From positions 1 through 45,761 of the forward strand of contig NZ_JADKCX010000040.1 in NCBI RefSeq assembly GCF_016718685.1: a stretch of 45,761 nt of DNA. Direction: 5' to 3'. Shown here in pieces: positions 27,233 through 35,398 of the stretch. The translations under genes and the position numbers were made by a program. Under the pieces are notes generated by a model. The model did no database searches. It was not told where the DNA came from and worked only from the letters and a program-made list of their open reading frames with translations. Position 1 is the first letter of the stretch; the number at the start of each line of letters is the position of its first letter. Source of the DNA: Haliscomenobacter sp. (lineage in GTDB: Bacteria; Bacteroidota; Bacteroidia; Chitinophagales; Saprospiraceae).

Positions 27233-27949
27233 ATGGCAACAGAAAAAATCGAAAAAGTACAAACCAATATTGGTTATTTCTTCATCGGCATTTTGATCTG
27301 CACCTTAATTGGTTTTCACCTAACCTATACGGTTCATTTTCCCGAATTTAAGGGCTTTCAGACAGTCCAACATTTTCACGGGGCGATGCTCTTAGCGTGG
27401 TTTGGGATGCTCATCGTTCAACCGTTTCTGATCCGCAATAAAAAATACCAATGGCATCGCAAATTGGGCAAATTGGGCTATGTCTTAGCCCCTTTGGTTT
27501 GTTTGTCGATTTTCTTAGTGACCAAAATGGTCTATTTTAGAGAAATCGCGCATCGTCCTATCCCAGCAGTATTGGGGCAAATAGCATTGGATATTCCGAC
27601 CATATTGTTGTTCGGATTGTTTTTCGCCTTAGCAATGGTCAACCGTAAAAACTCAGCAACCCACATGCGCTACATGATAGCCACCTCTTTACTGATGATT
27701 GGGCCAGGACTCGGCAGAGCCTTAATCATTTTTGGAGGTTTACCATTTCCTGTGGCAGTCACAGCTGTCCTCTACGTTTCCGAAATACTTGCCTTAATTT
27801 TCCTTGCTTTTGATTTTTTCAAAAAGCGCAATACCACGCCATTCTTGACCATTTTTCTCTTACTTGTCCTCAATCACCTCTGTTGGGCTTACCAAATGTC
27901 AGATTGGTGGCAGGGATTTGCAGCTTGGTTTGTGAAGGTGTTTTTTTGA
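27233..27949 (+). CDS. Uncharacterised multi-pass membrane protein
   Basis: A 238-residue protein with about seven hydrophobic segments, beginning IGYFFIGILICTLIGFHLTY and including FHGAMLLAWFGMLIVQPFLI, LGYVLAPLVCLSIFLVTKM, IPTILLFGLFFALAM and FLTIFLLLVLNHLCWAY. The sequence QWHRKLGKLGY between helices resembles the HRxxGxxG loop of DUF2306-like membrane proteins, with conserved His residues (QHFHG, QWHRK) that could bind heme or metal. ATG 27233 is chosen; the GTG at 27185 would place 16 extra residues over the promoter. It is the first gene after the LytTR-type repeats and is probably the head of an operon with the NTF2-like and cupin genes. Function unknown. Confidence 0.75.
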   Translation: MATEKIEKVQTNIGYFFIGILICTLIGFHLTYTVHFPEFKGFQTVQHFHGAMLLAWFGMLIVQPFLIRNKKYQWHRKLGKLGYVLAPLVCLSIFLVTKMVYFREIAHRPIPAVLGQIALDIPTILLFGLFFALAMVNRKNSATHMRYMIATSLLMIGPGLGRALIIFGGLPFPVAVTAVLYVSEILALIFLAFDFFKKRNTTPFLTIFLLLVLNHLCWAYQMSDWWQGFAAWFVKVFF

Positions 27950-27954
27950 TTCCG

Positions 27955-27987
27955 CCCCTCAGTATTTCATCAATTTTTTAACAATAA
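27955..27987 (+). repeat. Shared leader repeat, copy 1
   Basis: CCCCTCAGTATTTCA-tcA-ATTTTTTAACAATAA lies 14 bases before the GTG of the NTF2-like gene. A nearly identical 32-base copy precedes the first cupin gene at 29259. The first ten bases recur further in the kinase gene. Confidence 0.6.
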
Positions 27988-28001
27988 AAATCATATAAAA
28001 A

Positions 28002-29243
28002 GTGAAAACGTTACTAACTATACTCCTCTTTACGGCTCTAAGCCTTCATGCTTTTGCACAAAGCACCTTCACTGAAAAGACCTTGACAGATATGCGTCAA
28101 CGGATGTTAAGTACCAACTGGGAAAAATTTTCCAAAGAAGAAGTATCGCCCGATTTTGTGATGCAAGGCAATGCTGGGAAACCCTGTGATATGACTTGTA
28201 TGGAGGCTTTAAACAACAATTCAACCATAGTGGCGTGGCCTATGGAGCAGATTAAAATTCGGCAAGTCGGCAATGTTGCCATTGTTACGGGCATTACGCA
28301 CCATTCGGCGGTTAACAAAAAGACCAACGTCAGATGGACAGCAAATGAACGTTTCACCGAAACATATGAGTACAAAAATGGCAAATGGCTATGGCAAACC
28401 GCGCAGTACACGAGCATTCAAGCCCCTGTTGAAAATGTTGAAGCAACCATCAGAGCCTTAGACGCTTTGGAAACTGCCGCTTTTATTAAGCAGGATTATG
28501 CTGCCCTTGATACGCTTTGGGCAACTGATATGAAAGTCAATGGTCCGCGTAATACCATTTCTCTCTCAGCCGCACAAACGGGAGAGCTTCTCAAAAAAGG
28601 CTTGATTAAACATTTTTCAACGGAGCGCAATATTGAACAAATTTTTATCAAAGGAGACAATATGGTTGTGGTAATGGGCAGTGAAATTGTACAAAACACG
28701 GCAACTGAACCTCCATATAAGCGGCGTTTTTCCAATTTTTGGATGAAACAAGGCAACTCTTGGAAATTGACTTTTCGCCATGCGAATATTATAGGCGATC
28801 CACAATTGGCGACGACGGGGCAAAAAGAACAAATCAACGATAGCAAGAAAATAGCGCAACGTTATTTTGAAGAAGTTATCAATCAACAAAAGCTGGAAAA
28901 CATGGATGAATTGTTTGATGCCAACTATCTCTACCTCGATTTGGTAAATTTTACCGAAGAAAAAGGTATTGAAAATTTAAAAAAGGTCGTATTACCCAAT
29001 TTTTTCAAAGCCTTTCCAGATGCTCATTACCAAGTAGAATCTATCATCACAGAAGGGGATAAAGTTTCTGCACGCATCATCGCAACCGCAACGCATAAAG
29101 GGGATTTTGCAGGAATTCCCGCTACAAACAATAAAATAAAAGTTTCTATAATTTATCTGTTCACCATAAAGAAAAACAAAATATCTGATTGTCAAAGGTT
29201 GGTTGATTTTCAGAGTTTTTTCAAACAGATTTCTGCAAAATAA
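28002..29243 (+). CDS. Secreted triple NTF2-like (DUF4440/SnoaL) protein
   Basis: A 413-residue exported protein starting at a GTG (28002) with the signal peptide LLTILLFTALSLHAFAQ. Three NTF2-like cone domains follow: about 20-145 (NVAIVTGITHHSAV, FTETYEYKNGKWLW), about 150-268 (LDALETAAFIKQDYAALDTLW, YKRRFSNFWMKQGNSWKLTFRHANII) and about 280-410 (YFEEVINQQKLENMDELFDANYL, ISDCQRLVDFQSFFKQI). The first two resemble DUF4440; the third resembles SnoaL/polyketide-cyclase-like ester cyclases (KAFPDAHYQVESIITEGDKV). These folds bind small hydrophobic molecules or act as isomerases and cyclases. A three-domain fusion with a signal peptide is unusual. It lies 52 bases after the membrane protein gene, in the candidate LytTR-controlled operon. 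Confidence 0.78.
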   Translation: MKTLLTILLFTALSLHAFAQSTFTEKTLTDMRQRMLSTNWEKFSKEEVSPDFVMQGNAGKPCDMTCMEALNNNSTIVAWPMEQIKIRQVGNVAIVTGITHHSAVNKKTNVRWTANERFTETYEYKNGKWLWQTAQYTSIQAPVENVEATIRALDALETAAFIKQDYAALDTLWATDMKVNGPRNTISLSAAQTGELLKKGLIKHFSTERNIEQIFIKGDNMVVVMGSEIVQNTATEPPYKRRFSNFWMKQGNSWKLTFRHANIIGDPQLATTGQKEQINDSKKIAQRYFEEVINQQKLENMDELFDANYLYLDLVNFTEEKGIENLKKVVLPNFFKAFPDAHYQVESIITEGDKVSARIIATATHKGDFAGIPATNNKIKVSIIYLFTIKKNKISDCQRLVDFQSFFKQISAK

Positions 29244-29258
29244 ACGAACCCTGTATAC

Positions 29259-29290
29259 CCCCTCAGTATTTCACTCATTTTTAACAATAA
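29259..29290 (+). repeat. Shared leader repeat, copy 2
   Basis: CCCCTCAGTATTTCA-ctc-ATTTTTAACAATAA lies 14 bases before the ATG of the first cupin gene, the same place as copy 1 has before the NTF2-like gene. The equal position suggests a shared control element or a duplicated leader. Confidence 0.6.
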
Positions 29291-29304
29291 CCAAAACCTG
29301 TATA

Positions 29305-29843
29305 ATGACAACGGAACAAATGAAAGCGGTACATACACCCGCCAACACCAATGCCCTCAATGCCCCAACCCTCAATGTATTGGGTATGCCAACGGCTGTA
29401 AAATTGACACATGGGCAAACTTATGGTCAATTCTCTTGCGTAGAGGTGGACCTTGCGCCGCGCCAAATGGGTCCGCCGCCTCATGTGCATTATGAACTCG
29501 ATGAAATCATGCGGGTTCTCGAAGGAACAGTGACGGTTTTAGAAGGCGATAAAGCCGTTGAAGTGGCGGCAGGTGGCTGGCATTTCCGCCCGCGTGGTGT
29601 CGTGCATACTTTTGGAATGGACACGATGCGCCTGCCAAATTTATTGATATGTATCCGAGCACCCAGGATTTTGCCCATTATTTGGAAGAATTGGCACAAC
29701 TCGTTGAAGATATGGTGAAAGAAGGACTGAATCCGATGTCGCCCGACAATATGCCGCGCTTCAAAGCCTTAGATGCTCGGTACAATCATGAGGTGTTTTA
29801 TGAGCAAATGCCCGCACATATTGAAAAATTTGGTCCTAAGTAA
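29305..29843 (+). pseudogene. Cupin-domain protein, one-base frameshift
   Basis: A small cytoplasmic cupin without a signal peptide. The frame from ATG 29305 shows GQFSCVEVDLAPRQMGPPPHVHYELDEIMRVLEGTVTVL, which is cupin motif 1 with HVH and Glu as metal ligands, and then GGWHFRPRGVVHTF, motif 2 with its His. It breaks at 29610-29613; the expected text continues in another frame as NGHDAPAKFIDMYPSTQDFAHYLEELAQLV and ends IEKFGPK at 29843. One T missing from a five-T run explains it, giving a protein of about 179 residues. Metal site intact; substrate unknown. It is the third gene of the candidate operon, preceded by leader repeat 2. Confidence 0.8.
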
Positions 29844-29933
29844 TTTTGTCCCCCTCGTTAATATTGAAAAATCTGGACGAAACGCATGCCCCTTGGTGTA
29901 GCAATCCATTTGTTAATCATTAAAATCTTAATG

Positions 29934-30509
29934 ATGAATCGAAATTATTTCATGAGACAATTATTGGCAGTTGGTTCATTGATATCCATGCCTTTTGTGC
30001 TAGGCGCAAAAAATCTGATTAAAAAAAGAGTGGACAAAGGCATCAAAGTTGACGCTGGCAAAGACAGGTTTGGCCAAGAGATTTCCTTGTTGGAAGGAGA
30101 TAAATTTTATTGCAAAGTTTCGACGAGTGATACAGATGGTGACTTGTACATTTTTGAATCCACGAGGGATAAAAAGGGTGGGACTTCTTTTCATTATCAT
30201 TATGACCAAGATGAATGGTGGTATATTATTGAGGGGGAGTTTTTGTTTAAGGTAGGTGACGAAACTTTTACAGCCAAAGCAGGTGACAGTGTTTTCGGGC
30301 CTCGTATGGTACCTCATGCTTTTTCAAAGACGAGTGAAGGCATTGCAAAAATGTTGATTGGATTTCAACCAGCAGGAAAAATGGAAGAATACTTTAAGAA
30401 AATAAGTGCAGGCGTAACAAAAAATATGAGCGAAGAAGAACGGAATAATCTCAGAAAAGAACACGGACTTGTAGCCGTTGGGCCTGCTTTAAATTATCTG
30501 AAAAAGTAG
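29934..30509 (+). CDS. Secreted cupin-domain protein
   Basis: A 191-residue cupin. ATG 29934 gives MNRNYFMRQLLAVGSLISMP, a probable export signal ending at FVLGAKN; ATGs at 29931 and 29952 are alternatives. The cupin core has GGTSFHYHYDQDEWWYIIEGEFLFKVGDE (motif 1, two His and a Glu) and AKAGDSVFGPRMVPHAF (motif 2, His). The C-terminus MEEYFKKISAG...EEERNNLRKEHGLVAVGPALNY is shared with the next gene. It is paralogous to the next gene, and the pair probably arose by tandem duplication. The periplasmic place and metal site suggest a dioxygenase, isomerase or sensor role; the sequence does not decide. Confidence 0.82.
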   Translation: MNRNYFMRQLLAVGSLISMPFVLGAKNLIKKRVDKGIKVDAGKDRFGQEISLLEGDKFYCKVSTSDTDGDLYIFESTRDKKGGTSFHYHYDQDEWWYIIEGEFLFKVGDETFTAKAGDSVFGPRMVPHAFSKTSEGIAKMLIGFQPAGKMEEYFKKISAGVTKNMSEEERNNLRKEHGLVAVGPALNYLKK

Positions 30510-30570
30510 TAAAAGTTGACAAAACACTGAGGAGAGGTTAATCAAATCAAATCTAAATTTCAAATTGAAC

Positions 30571-31128
30571 ATGAAAAGACTGAAATTCATACTATCATTT
30601 GCCGCTACATTGGCAACACCATTATTTGTTTTTGGAGGAAGACAAGATGAGGTGAAGCCGAAAAAGCGAAGTAAAGGCTTTCTAATAAAAGCAAATGAAA
30701 GCAGATTTAACGAAAAGCTCATATCTGGTAAAAATCAAAACGACCTCAAAGTTTCCTCTACAGACACCAGTGGAGACTTGACCATTTTTGAATATACAGG
30801 CAACGACAAAGGCGGCCCTCCATTGCATATCCACTTTAAGCAAGATGAAGTTTTTTATATACTTGAAGGCGAATATCTGTTTCAGGTGGGTGATGAAAAA
30901 TTTAATGCAAAAAGTGGTGACACTGTTTTTGCTCCAAGACAAGTGCCTCACGCATTTGCTCAAATTTCAAACAGGGGGAAGATGTTTTATCTGTTCCAAC
31001 CATCGGGCAAAATGGAAGATTTTTTCCGAAAACTCGCAGCCGTTTCAGGCATACTTACGCCCGAGCAAGGGGCTAAAATATTTGCTGAACACGATATGAA
31101 AGTTGTGGGACCACCATTGCAATTTTAG
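30571..31128 (+). CDS. Secreted cupin-domain protein, paralog of upstream gene
   Basis: A 185-residue cupin with the signal peptide MKRLKFILSFAATLATPLFVFGG; ATG 30571 is used, not the TTG at 30565. Motif 1 is GGPPLHIHFKQDEVFYILEGEYLFQVGDE and motif 2 AKSGDTVFAPRQVPHAF, so three His and one Glu of the metal site remain. The C-terminus KMEDFFRKLAAVSGILTPEQGAKIFAEHDMKVVGPPL parallels that of the upstream copy. Both have the sequence SSTDTSGDL or SDTDGDL before the core. It is the last gene of the candidate operon and converges on the U32 gene with 50 bases between. AT-rich codon use stands out against the genes on either side of the operon. Confidence 0.84.
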   Translation: MKRLKFILSFAATLATPLFVFGGRQDEVKPKKRSKGFLIKANESRFNEKLISGKNQNDLKVSSTDTSGDLTIFEYTGNDKGGPPLHIHFKQDEVFYILEGEYLFQVGDEKFNAKSGDTVFAPRQVPHAFAQISNRGKMFYLFQPSGKMEDFFRKLAAVSGILTPEQGAKIFAEHDMKVVGPPLQF

Positions 31129-31178
31129 AAGCTCATTTTACAAGGCTAAAATTTGGCGGTAGCATCCCAAATTCGGTC

Positions 31179-33080
31179 TCACTCCATCCCATCCTCCTCC
31201 AACACCAATTCCGCGTCCTTTTCCCAAATCTCCATCTCACAAGGCTTACAATTGAACTTCAGCTTGTACTCCACCTCCCCGTGTTTCAGGGTGAGCGGTT
31301 CGGCGAGTTTTTCGCCCATGGTATTGCGCTGGTAACGCGGGCATTTGCCCAATTCGTATTTGACGCAATATTTGGTCACCATCACCCGCGATTTGCCGGG
31401 ATCCCACTGCAATTCAAAGGCTTTTTCAATGTCGGTAACGCCGTGGCGCTGGTAAAATGCGCGGGCCAATTTATTGGACACGTTGTAGGTAAAATCGAGG
31501 GTCTGTACCGGGTAAGGGTGTTCGGTTTTGACGATCTGCGGTGCGTCCCGCTGGTAATCCCGGATGCGGATGTCCGCCAATTGTTCCAAGGCCGCACGAC
31601 GGATTTCGTTTACTTTTGAATTGGGTAAAAACCAGTTTTGCGAAAAATCCACCTCAATTTCATCCGCAATGAAGGGGGTAGTGCCGGTTTTCGCGAGGTT
31701 CTTGCTGATGTTTTCGATCAGCCCCTCGGCGTTTTTGGCGGGTTCTTTGGGCACTTCGAGGCTGGCGGAGCAGGTATGCCCGTCTTCGTCGACCACCTGC
31801 AGGCAAAAGCCGGTTTCGGTTTCGCTGAAGCGCATTTTTACGCCGATTTTCCGCACGGCGCTGTTTTCATTTTCTATCATCCGGCTGAACTCGGCATCCA
31901 GGTTGCGGTATATTTCGGTGCCGACCGCCAGGGGTTTCAGTACGTTAGGCACCACCAGATCGTTGATGATGATGTTGACCTGGGTGCCATCGGCGATGCC
32001 TTGTTCGTTGAGGAAATACAGGCCGTCGCCGTTGTTGAGCAGCTCTTGGTTTTCGATCCGGTAGCCGTTGGCTTTTACCTCCAGCAATTTGCCGATGTAT
32101 TGGCCTTTGGATTTGGGGCTTTCCCAGGAGCCGATTTTTTCGCGGCGGTGGTTGACAAAATAATCGGTGTAGCCCCGGTTGAAACTGCGATCCAGTTCCG
32201 GCTCAAAATTGTAAAAAGTTCGGCCTGAGGAAGCCTTTTGGAATTGATCCGCGTTGGCTTCGAGGAAGGTATCCAGTTTTTTGCGCAGGTAAGAGGTGTT
32301 GTTTTTGACGTACACCATATCTTTCAACCTGCCTTCAATTTTAAAAGAAGAAACACCGGCTTCGATCAGATTGGGTAGTTCCTCACTCAAATCCAAATCC
32401 TTGATCGACAAAAGGTGGCTGCTTTCGATGAGGGTTGCACCTTTACCGTCGATCAGCTGGTATGGCAGGCGGCAGTTCTGGGCGCAGGAGCCGCGGTTGG
32501 CCGAACGTTCGCCGTTGGCAATGCTCATGTAGCAATTGCCGCTGAAGGATACACACAGCGCACCAGTGACGAAAAATTCCAGTTCTACATCGCTGGCTTC
32601 GTGGATTTCCCGAACCTGGTCCAGGTTCAATTCCCGGGCCAGTACCACGCGTTTGATGCCAGCGTCGGCCAGGAATTTCACATGAGCGGCATCCCGGTTG
32701 TTGGCCTGGGTGCTGGCATGGATGGCGATGGGTGGCAGTTCCATTTCCAGAATCCCCATGTCCTGAATGATGAGGGCATCCACGCCGATGTGGTAAAGTT
32801 CCCAGATGAGTTTCCGGCAGGGTTCCAGTTCGTTGTCGTACAAAATGGTATTGAGCGTCACAAGAACCTTCGCTTTGAACAAATGGGCGTACCTGACCAT
32901 CTCGCTGATGTCCTCCAAGGAGTTCGTGGCATTGGTGCGGGCGCCAAACAAGGGTGCGCCGATGTACACGGCGTCTGCCCCGGCATTGACGGCGGCCATG
33001 CCTTGGTATAGATTTTTGGCCGGAGCCAGGATCTCAATTTTTTCTTCCGTGCATTGCCAGCAATATCTGTTTTGATGCAT
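31179..33080 (-). CDS. U32 peptidase-family protein (RlhA/TrhP-like RNA hydroxylation type)
   Basis: A 633-residue member of the U32 family, whose E. coli members RlhA and TrhP take part in hydroxylating 23S rRNA or tRNA rather than acting as proven proteases. The N-terminal barrel has IEILAPAKNLYQGMAAVNAGADAVYIG and the family signature ELEFFVTGALCVSFSGNCYMS, then RGSCAQNCRLPY, supplying the conserved Cys that may hold an Fe-S cluster. A C-terminal extension ends with another Cys-rich part (YCVKYELGKCPRYQ, FNCKPCEMEIW). ATG 33080 (MHQNRYCWQC) is preferred to an upstream start at 33158. The length is closest to RlhA (about 650). The 198 bases upstream hold no gene. Confidence 0.82.
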   Translation of the reverse strand: MHQNRYCWQCTEEKIEILAPAKNLYQGMAAVNAGADAVYIGAPLFGARTNATNSLEDISEMVRYAHLFKAKVLVTLNTILYDNELEPCRKLIWELYHIGVDALIIQDMGILEMELPPIAIHASTQANNRDAAHVKFLADAGIKRVVLARELNLDQVREIHEASDVELEFFVTGALCVSFSGNCYMSIANGERSANRGSCAQNCRLPYQLIDGKGATLIESSHLLSIKDLDLSEELPNLIEAGVSSFKIEGRLKDMVYVKNNTSYLRKKLDTFLEANADQFQKASSGRTFYNFEPELDRSFNRGYTDYFVNHRREKIGSWESPKSKGQYIGKLLEVKANGYRIENQELLNNGDGLYFLNEQGIADGTQVNIIINDLVVPNVLKPLAVGTEIYRNLDAEFSRMIENENSAVRKIGVKMRFSETETGFCLQVVDEDGHTCSASLEVPKEPAKNAEGLIENISKNLAKTGTTPFIADEIEVDFSQNWFLPNSKVNEIRRAALEQLADIRIRDYQRDAPQIVKTEHPYPVQTLDFTYNVSNKLARAFYQRHGVTDIEKAFELQWDPGKSRVMVTKYCVKYELGKCPRYQRNTMGEKLAEPLTLKHGEVEYKLKFNCKPCEMEIWEKDAELVLEEDGME

Positions 33081-33278
33081 TCGCGTTTTATAAAGCCAAT
33101 CATCGTGGCACGGCGCAAAATTACAAAATTTGTCCGCTAGCCCAAGATTTTCGCACATCCTCCCGAATATCAGCGCAGAGTAAAAGAGTCGTTCGCGGAT
33201 TTTTAGTTTAGGGGGTCACCTGCGGTCCTCTCCAGGAGCCCCGCCCCACCAATAGAACACTATTCAGTCAAAACTCTA

Positions 33279-35387
33279 TTATTTCAATTCCAAACGCACG
33301 TTATCGATGCATACGTTCACATTGGAAGCACCAGAATTGAAGGCTACCCCAAAATCTTCGGTAATCGACGCAAGGTTCACGATGCCCTTGCTGCCGTCAG
33401 AGAAAGCCGTCAGTGGAACGGTGACCGTAATCCAGCCGTCAGTTTTGTAAGAGCCCGTGGCTTCCCAGGGCTTCCAGCGGTACCAGAAGTCGCCTTCCGA
33501 ACCTTTCATTCGCCACGCAAATTCACCGCCAGTAATGGGTGAAAGTACATTTACGTCAAATTTCATGACGTACTTGCTGATCTGGGTGCCCACAACATTG
33601 CCGGGAAAGTTATTGGCCCCGTTGCGCCAGAAGAAGCCCGTCCAGCCGTTGCAATTTTGGTTGACGCGGAAATAGTTGGACCCATCTACGGTCAGCGCAG
33701 GGTCTTTTTCATTCACTCCTGCGTCACCCCACCAACGGCCAAGGTTGTCAAAATCGAAGAACACCAAACTTAAATCAGCAATCGGGTCAATGCCCTGAAT
33801 ATTGATTTCGGGTGATTCTACAGTTTCGCCTTTCGTAGTGATGAATTTGATGCGACCAACACCAGTTTTGGTTTTGCTGGGGATGAACACGTCAATCACC
33901 GTATTGGATTTTGAGCCAAACATGGTTGCCGTTACGTTCACCGGGAAAATCACTTCACTGATTTCGTCCAGGTTTTCCCCTTCGATGCGGATTTTTTGGC
34001 CCGGTTTGGCTGAAGTGGGCATTTTGGTAATGACCGAAGAAGTAGAAGCCAGGATGTTGAGTTGTTGCTCTGAGCTGACTTCATCGCCATTGGTGGCTAC
34101 TACGGAGATGTTGCCGGAGATGGTTCCGACGGGTACTATCACCTTGATTTGAGTTGACGAAGGGTTGTTTACCTCCACTTCTTTACCCCCGTTGAACTTC
34201 ACTTTGGCCACAATGTCCAAATGAGTACCCGTGATGGTCAATTCTTTGTTGACCTGAATATCAGCAGGTGCAATGGCCGAAATGTTGGGTTTTACCAGGC
34301 TCAAGGTTTCCCCTGAACTCACGGATTTGTTGGCAGCGGTAGCAAAGCTGACGGTACTGACCGTGGCATCGGCGGGTACATTCACTTCCATCTCCGTAGC
34401 AGTACGGCCCGACTGAATGGATCCCGTTTTGTTGCCGCCAAACGTTACCGTCGTTACCAAATCGAGGTCTTTGCCCTTTACGGTAATTTTACCGCCCGTT
34501 TTGGCGGGGTTAGGCGCGATATCGGTGATGGTCGGCAGTAGCATATTCACCTGTGGGGTGGAACTCACCTCAACCAGAGAGGCCAAGCCGAGTTTGACTG
34601 CACCGTCCTGGCTATTGGCAGGAACTTTAACCACGATTTTTCCCGCTTCAATGCTTTCAAATGTGCTCACTTTGCTGCCACCGGGGAAGGTGATCTCTTT
34701 GGTCAAATCCAGATCGGTTCCTTCAATGGTTAGGTTTGCACCTGCTTTTACCGGACTGGGTGAAATTGAACTCACCGTAGGCACGGTAATGTCTAGTGGA
34801 GTAGTCGATTCGATCAAAATCGGATCAAGCATCCCATTCGAAATCACGAATACACCTGATTGCGCATCGGCTGGTACGAGCACCTCGATCTTGGTTTCGG
34901 TTTGGCTCTTAAAAGCCGTCACCGATTTTTTATTGCTAAAAATGATCTCCTTGATCAGGTTGAGGTACGTACCATTAATGGTCAAGGTAGCCCCAGGCCG
35001 CAATTTTGCGGGACTGAAGCTGGTGATCGCAATCGGCTCAGAGATGGTCAACAAAGATTTGGAAGTGATATTCCCTTGTGCGGTTTTCAGGCTTACCTTG
35101 CCTTCAACCGTTGCTTTGGGTACTTCAATCACCAACAACTCTGGCGTTTTGGTTTTGAAGGTAGTCACCTCCACGTTGTTGGGCAAAATCACTGCGGTCA
35201 CCTGGTCGAGATTGGTACCAATGAAGCGCAAGTCTCCACCCCGCAATGCGGGAGAAGGTCCAAAACTGTTGAGTTGTACCAAACCGCTGGCGATGTCGTC
35301 ATCCTTTTTGCAGTTGTTGAGCACAAAAAGTACCCCCAAGAGTAGAAAGGAAAATTGAACTGGTTTTATAACTAGCTTAGGAAACAT
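33279..35387 (-). CDS. Surface glycan-binding lipoprotein with six IPT/TIG repeats (SGBP-B-like)
   Basis: A 702-residue outer-membrane lipoprotein (signal PVQFSFLLLGVLFVLNNC). Six Ig-like TIG repeats of about 80 residues follow, each of the form SPxxxxxGxxLTIxGTxLDLxxxVxF...xxIxVxVPxxxxxGxVxL, at about residues 38-540. The C-terminal domain (about 545-702) has GRWWGDAG, WTGFFWRNGANNFPG and FWYRWKPWEATGSYKTDGWITVTVPL, a beta-sandwich like the xyloglucan-binding domain of SGBP-B proteins, rich in surface Trp. The same C-terminal type occurs in the next gene. It is the last gene of the susC-susD locus. The repeats probably act as a long spacer holding the binding domain away from the membrane. 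Confidence 0.87.
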   Translation of the reverse strand: MFPKLVIKPVQFSFLLLGVLFVLNNCKKDDDIASGLVQLNSFGPSPALRGGDLRFIGTNLDQVTAVILPNNVEVTTFKTKTPELLVIEVPKATVEGKVSLKTAQGNITSKSLLTISEPIAITSFSPAKLRPGATLTINGTYLNLIKEIIFSNKKSVTAFKSQTETKIEVLVPADAQSGVFVISNGMLDPILIESTTPLDITVPTVSSISPSPVKAGANLTIEGTDLDLTKEITFPGGSKVSTFESIEAGKIVVKVPANSQDGAVKLGLASLVEVSSTPQVNMLLPTITDIAPNPAKTGGKITVKGKDLDLVTTVTFGGNKTGSIQSGRTATEMEVNVPADATVSTVSFATAANKSVSSGETLSLVKPNISAIAPADIQVNKELTITGTHLDIVAKVKFNGGKEVEVNNPSSTQIKVIVPVGTISGNISVVATNGDEVSSEQQLNILASTSSVITKMPTSAKPGQKIRIEGENLDEISEVIFPVNVTATMFGSKSNTVIDVFIPSKTKTGVGRIKFITTKGETVESPEINIQGIDPIADLSLVFFDFDNLGRWWGDAGVNEKDPALTVDGSNYFRVNQNCNGWTGFFWRNGANNFPGNVVGTQISKYVMKFDVNVLSPITGGEFAWRMKGSEGDFWYRWKPWEATGSYKTDGWITVTVPLTAFSDGSKGIVNLASITEDFGVAFNSGASNVNVCIDNVRLELK

Positions 35388-35398
35388 GACGTCTACTT

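Noticed and set aside
29845..29880. CCCCCTCGTTAATATTGAAAAATC before the second cupin considered as a third leader repeat
   Set aside because: Only the first bases agree with the 27955 and 29259 copies; the match is too short to call.
33159..33278. GC-rich segment (GGGGGTCACCTGCGGTCC...) as a possible RNA gene
   Set aside because: No cloverleaf, conserved RNA motif or extended stem could be built by eye.
34417..35358. A 313-codon plus-strand open frame opposite the six-TIG lipoprotein gene
   Set aside because: It mirrors the repetitive Val/Thr-rich TIG coding on the other strand; no independent start context or family.
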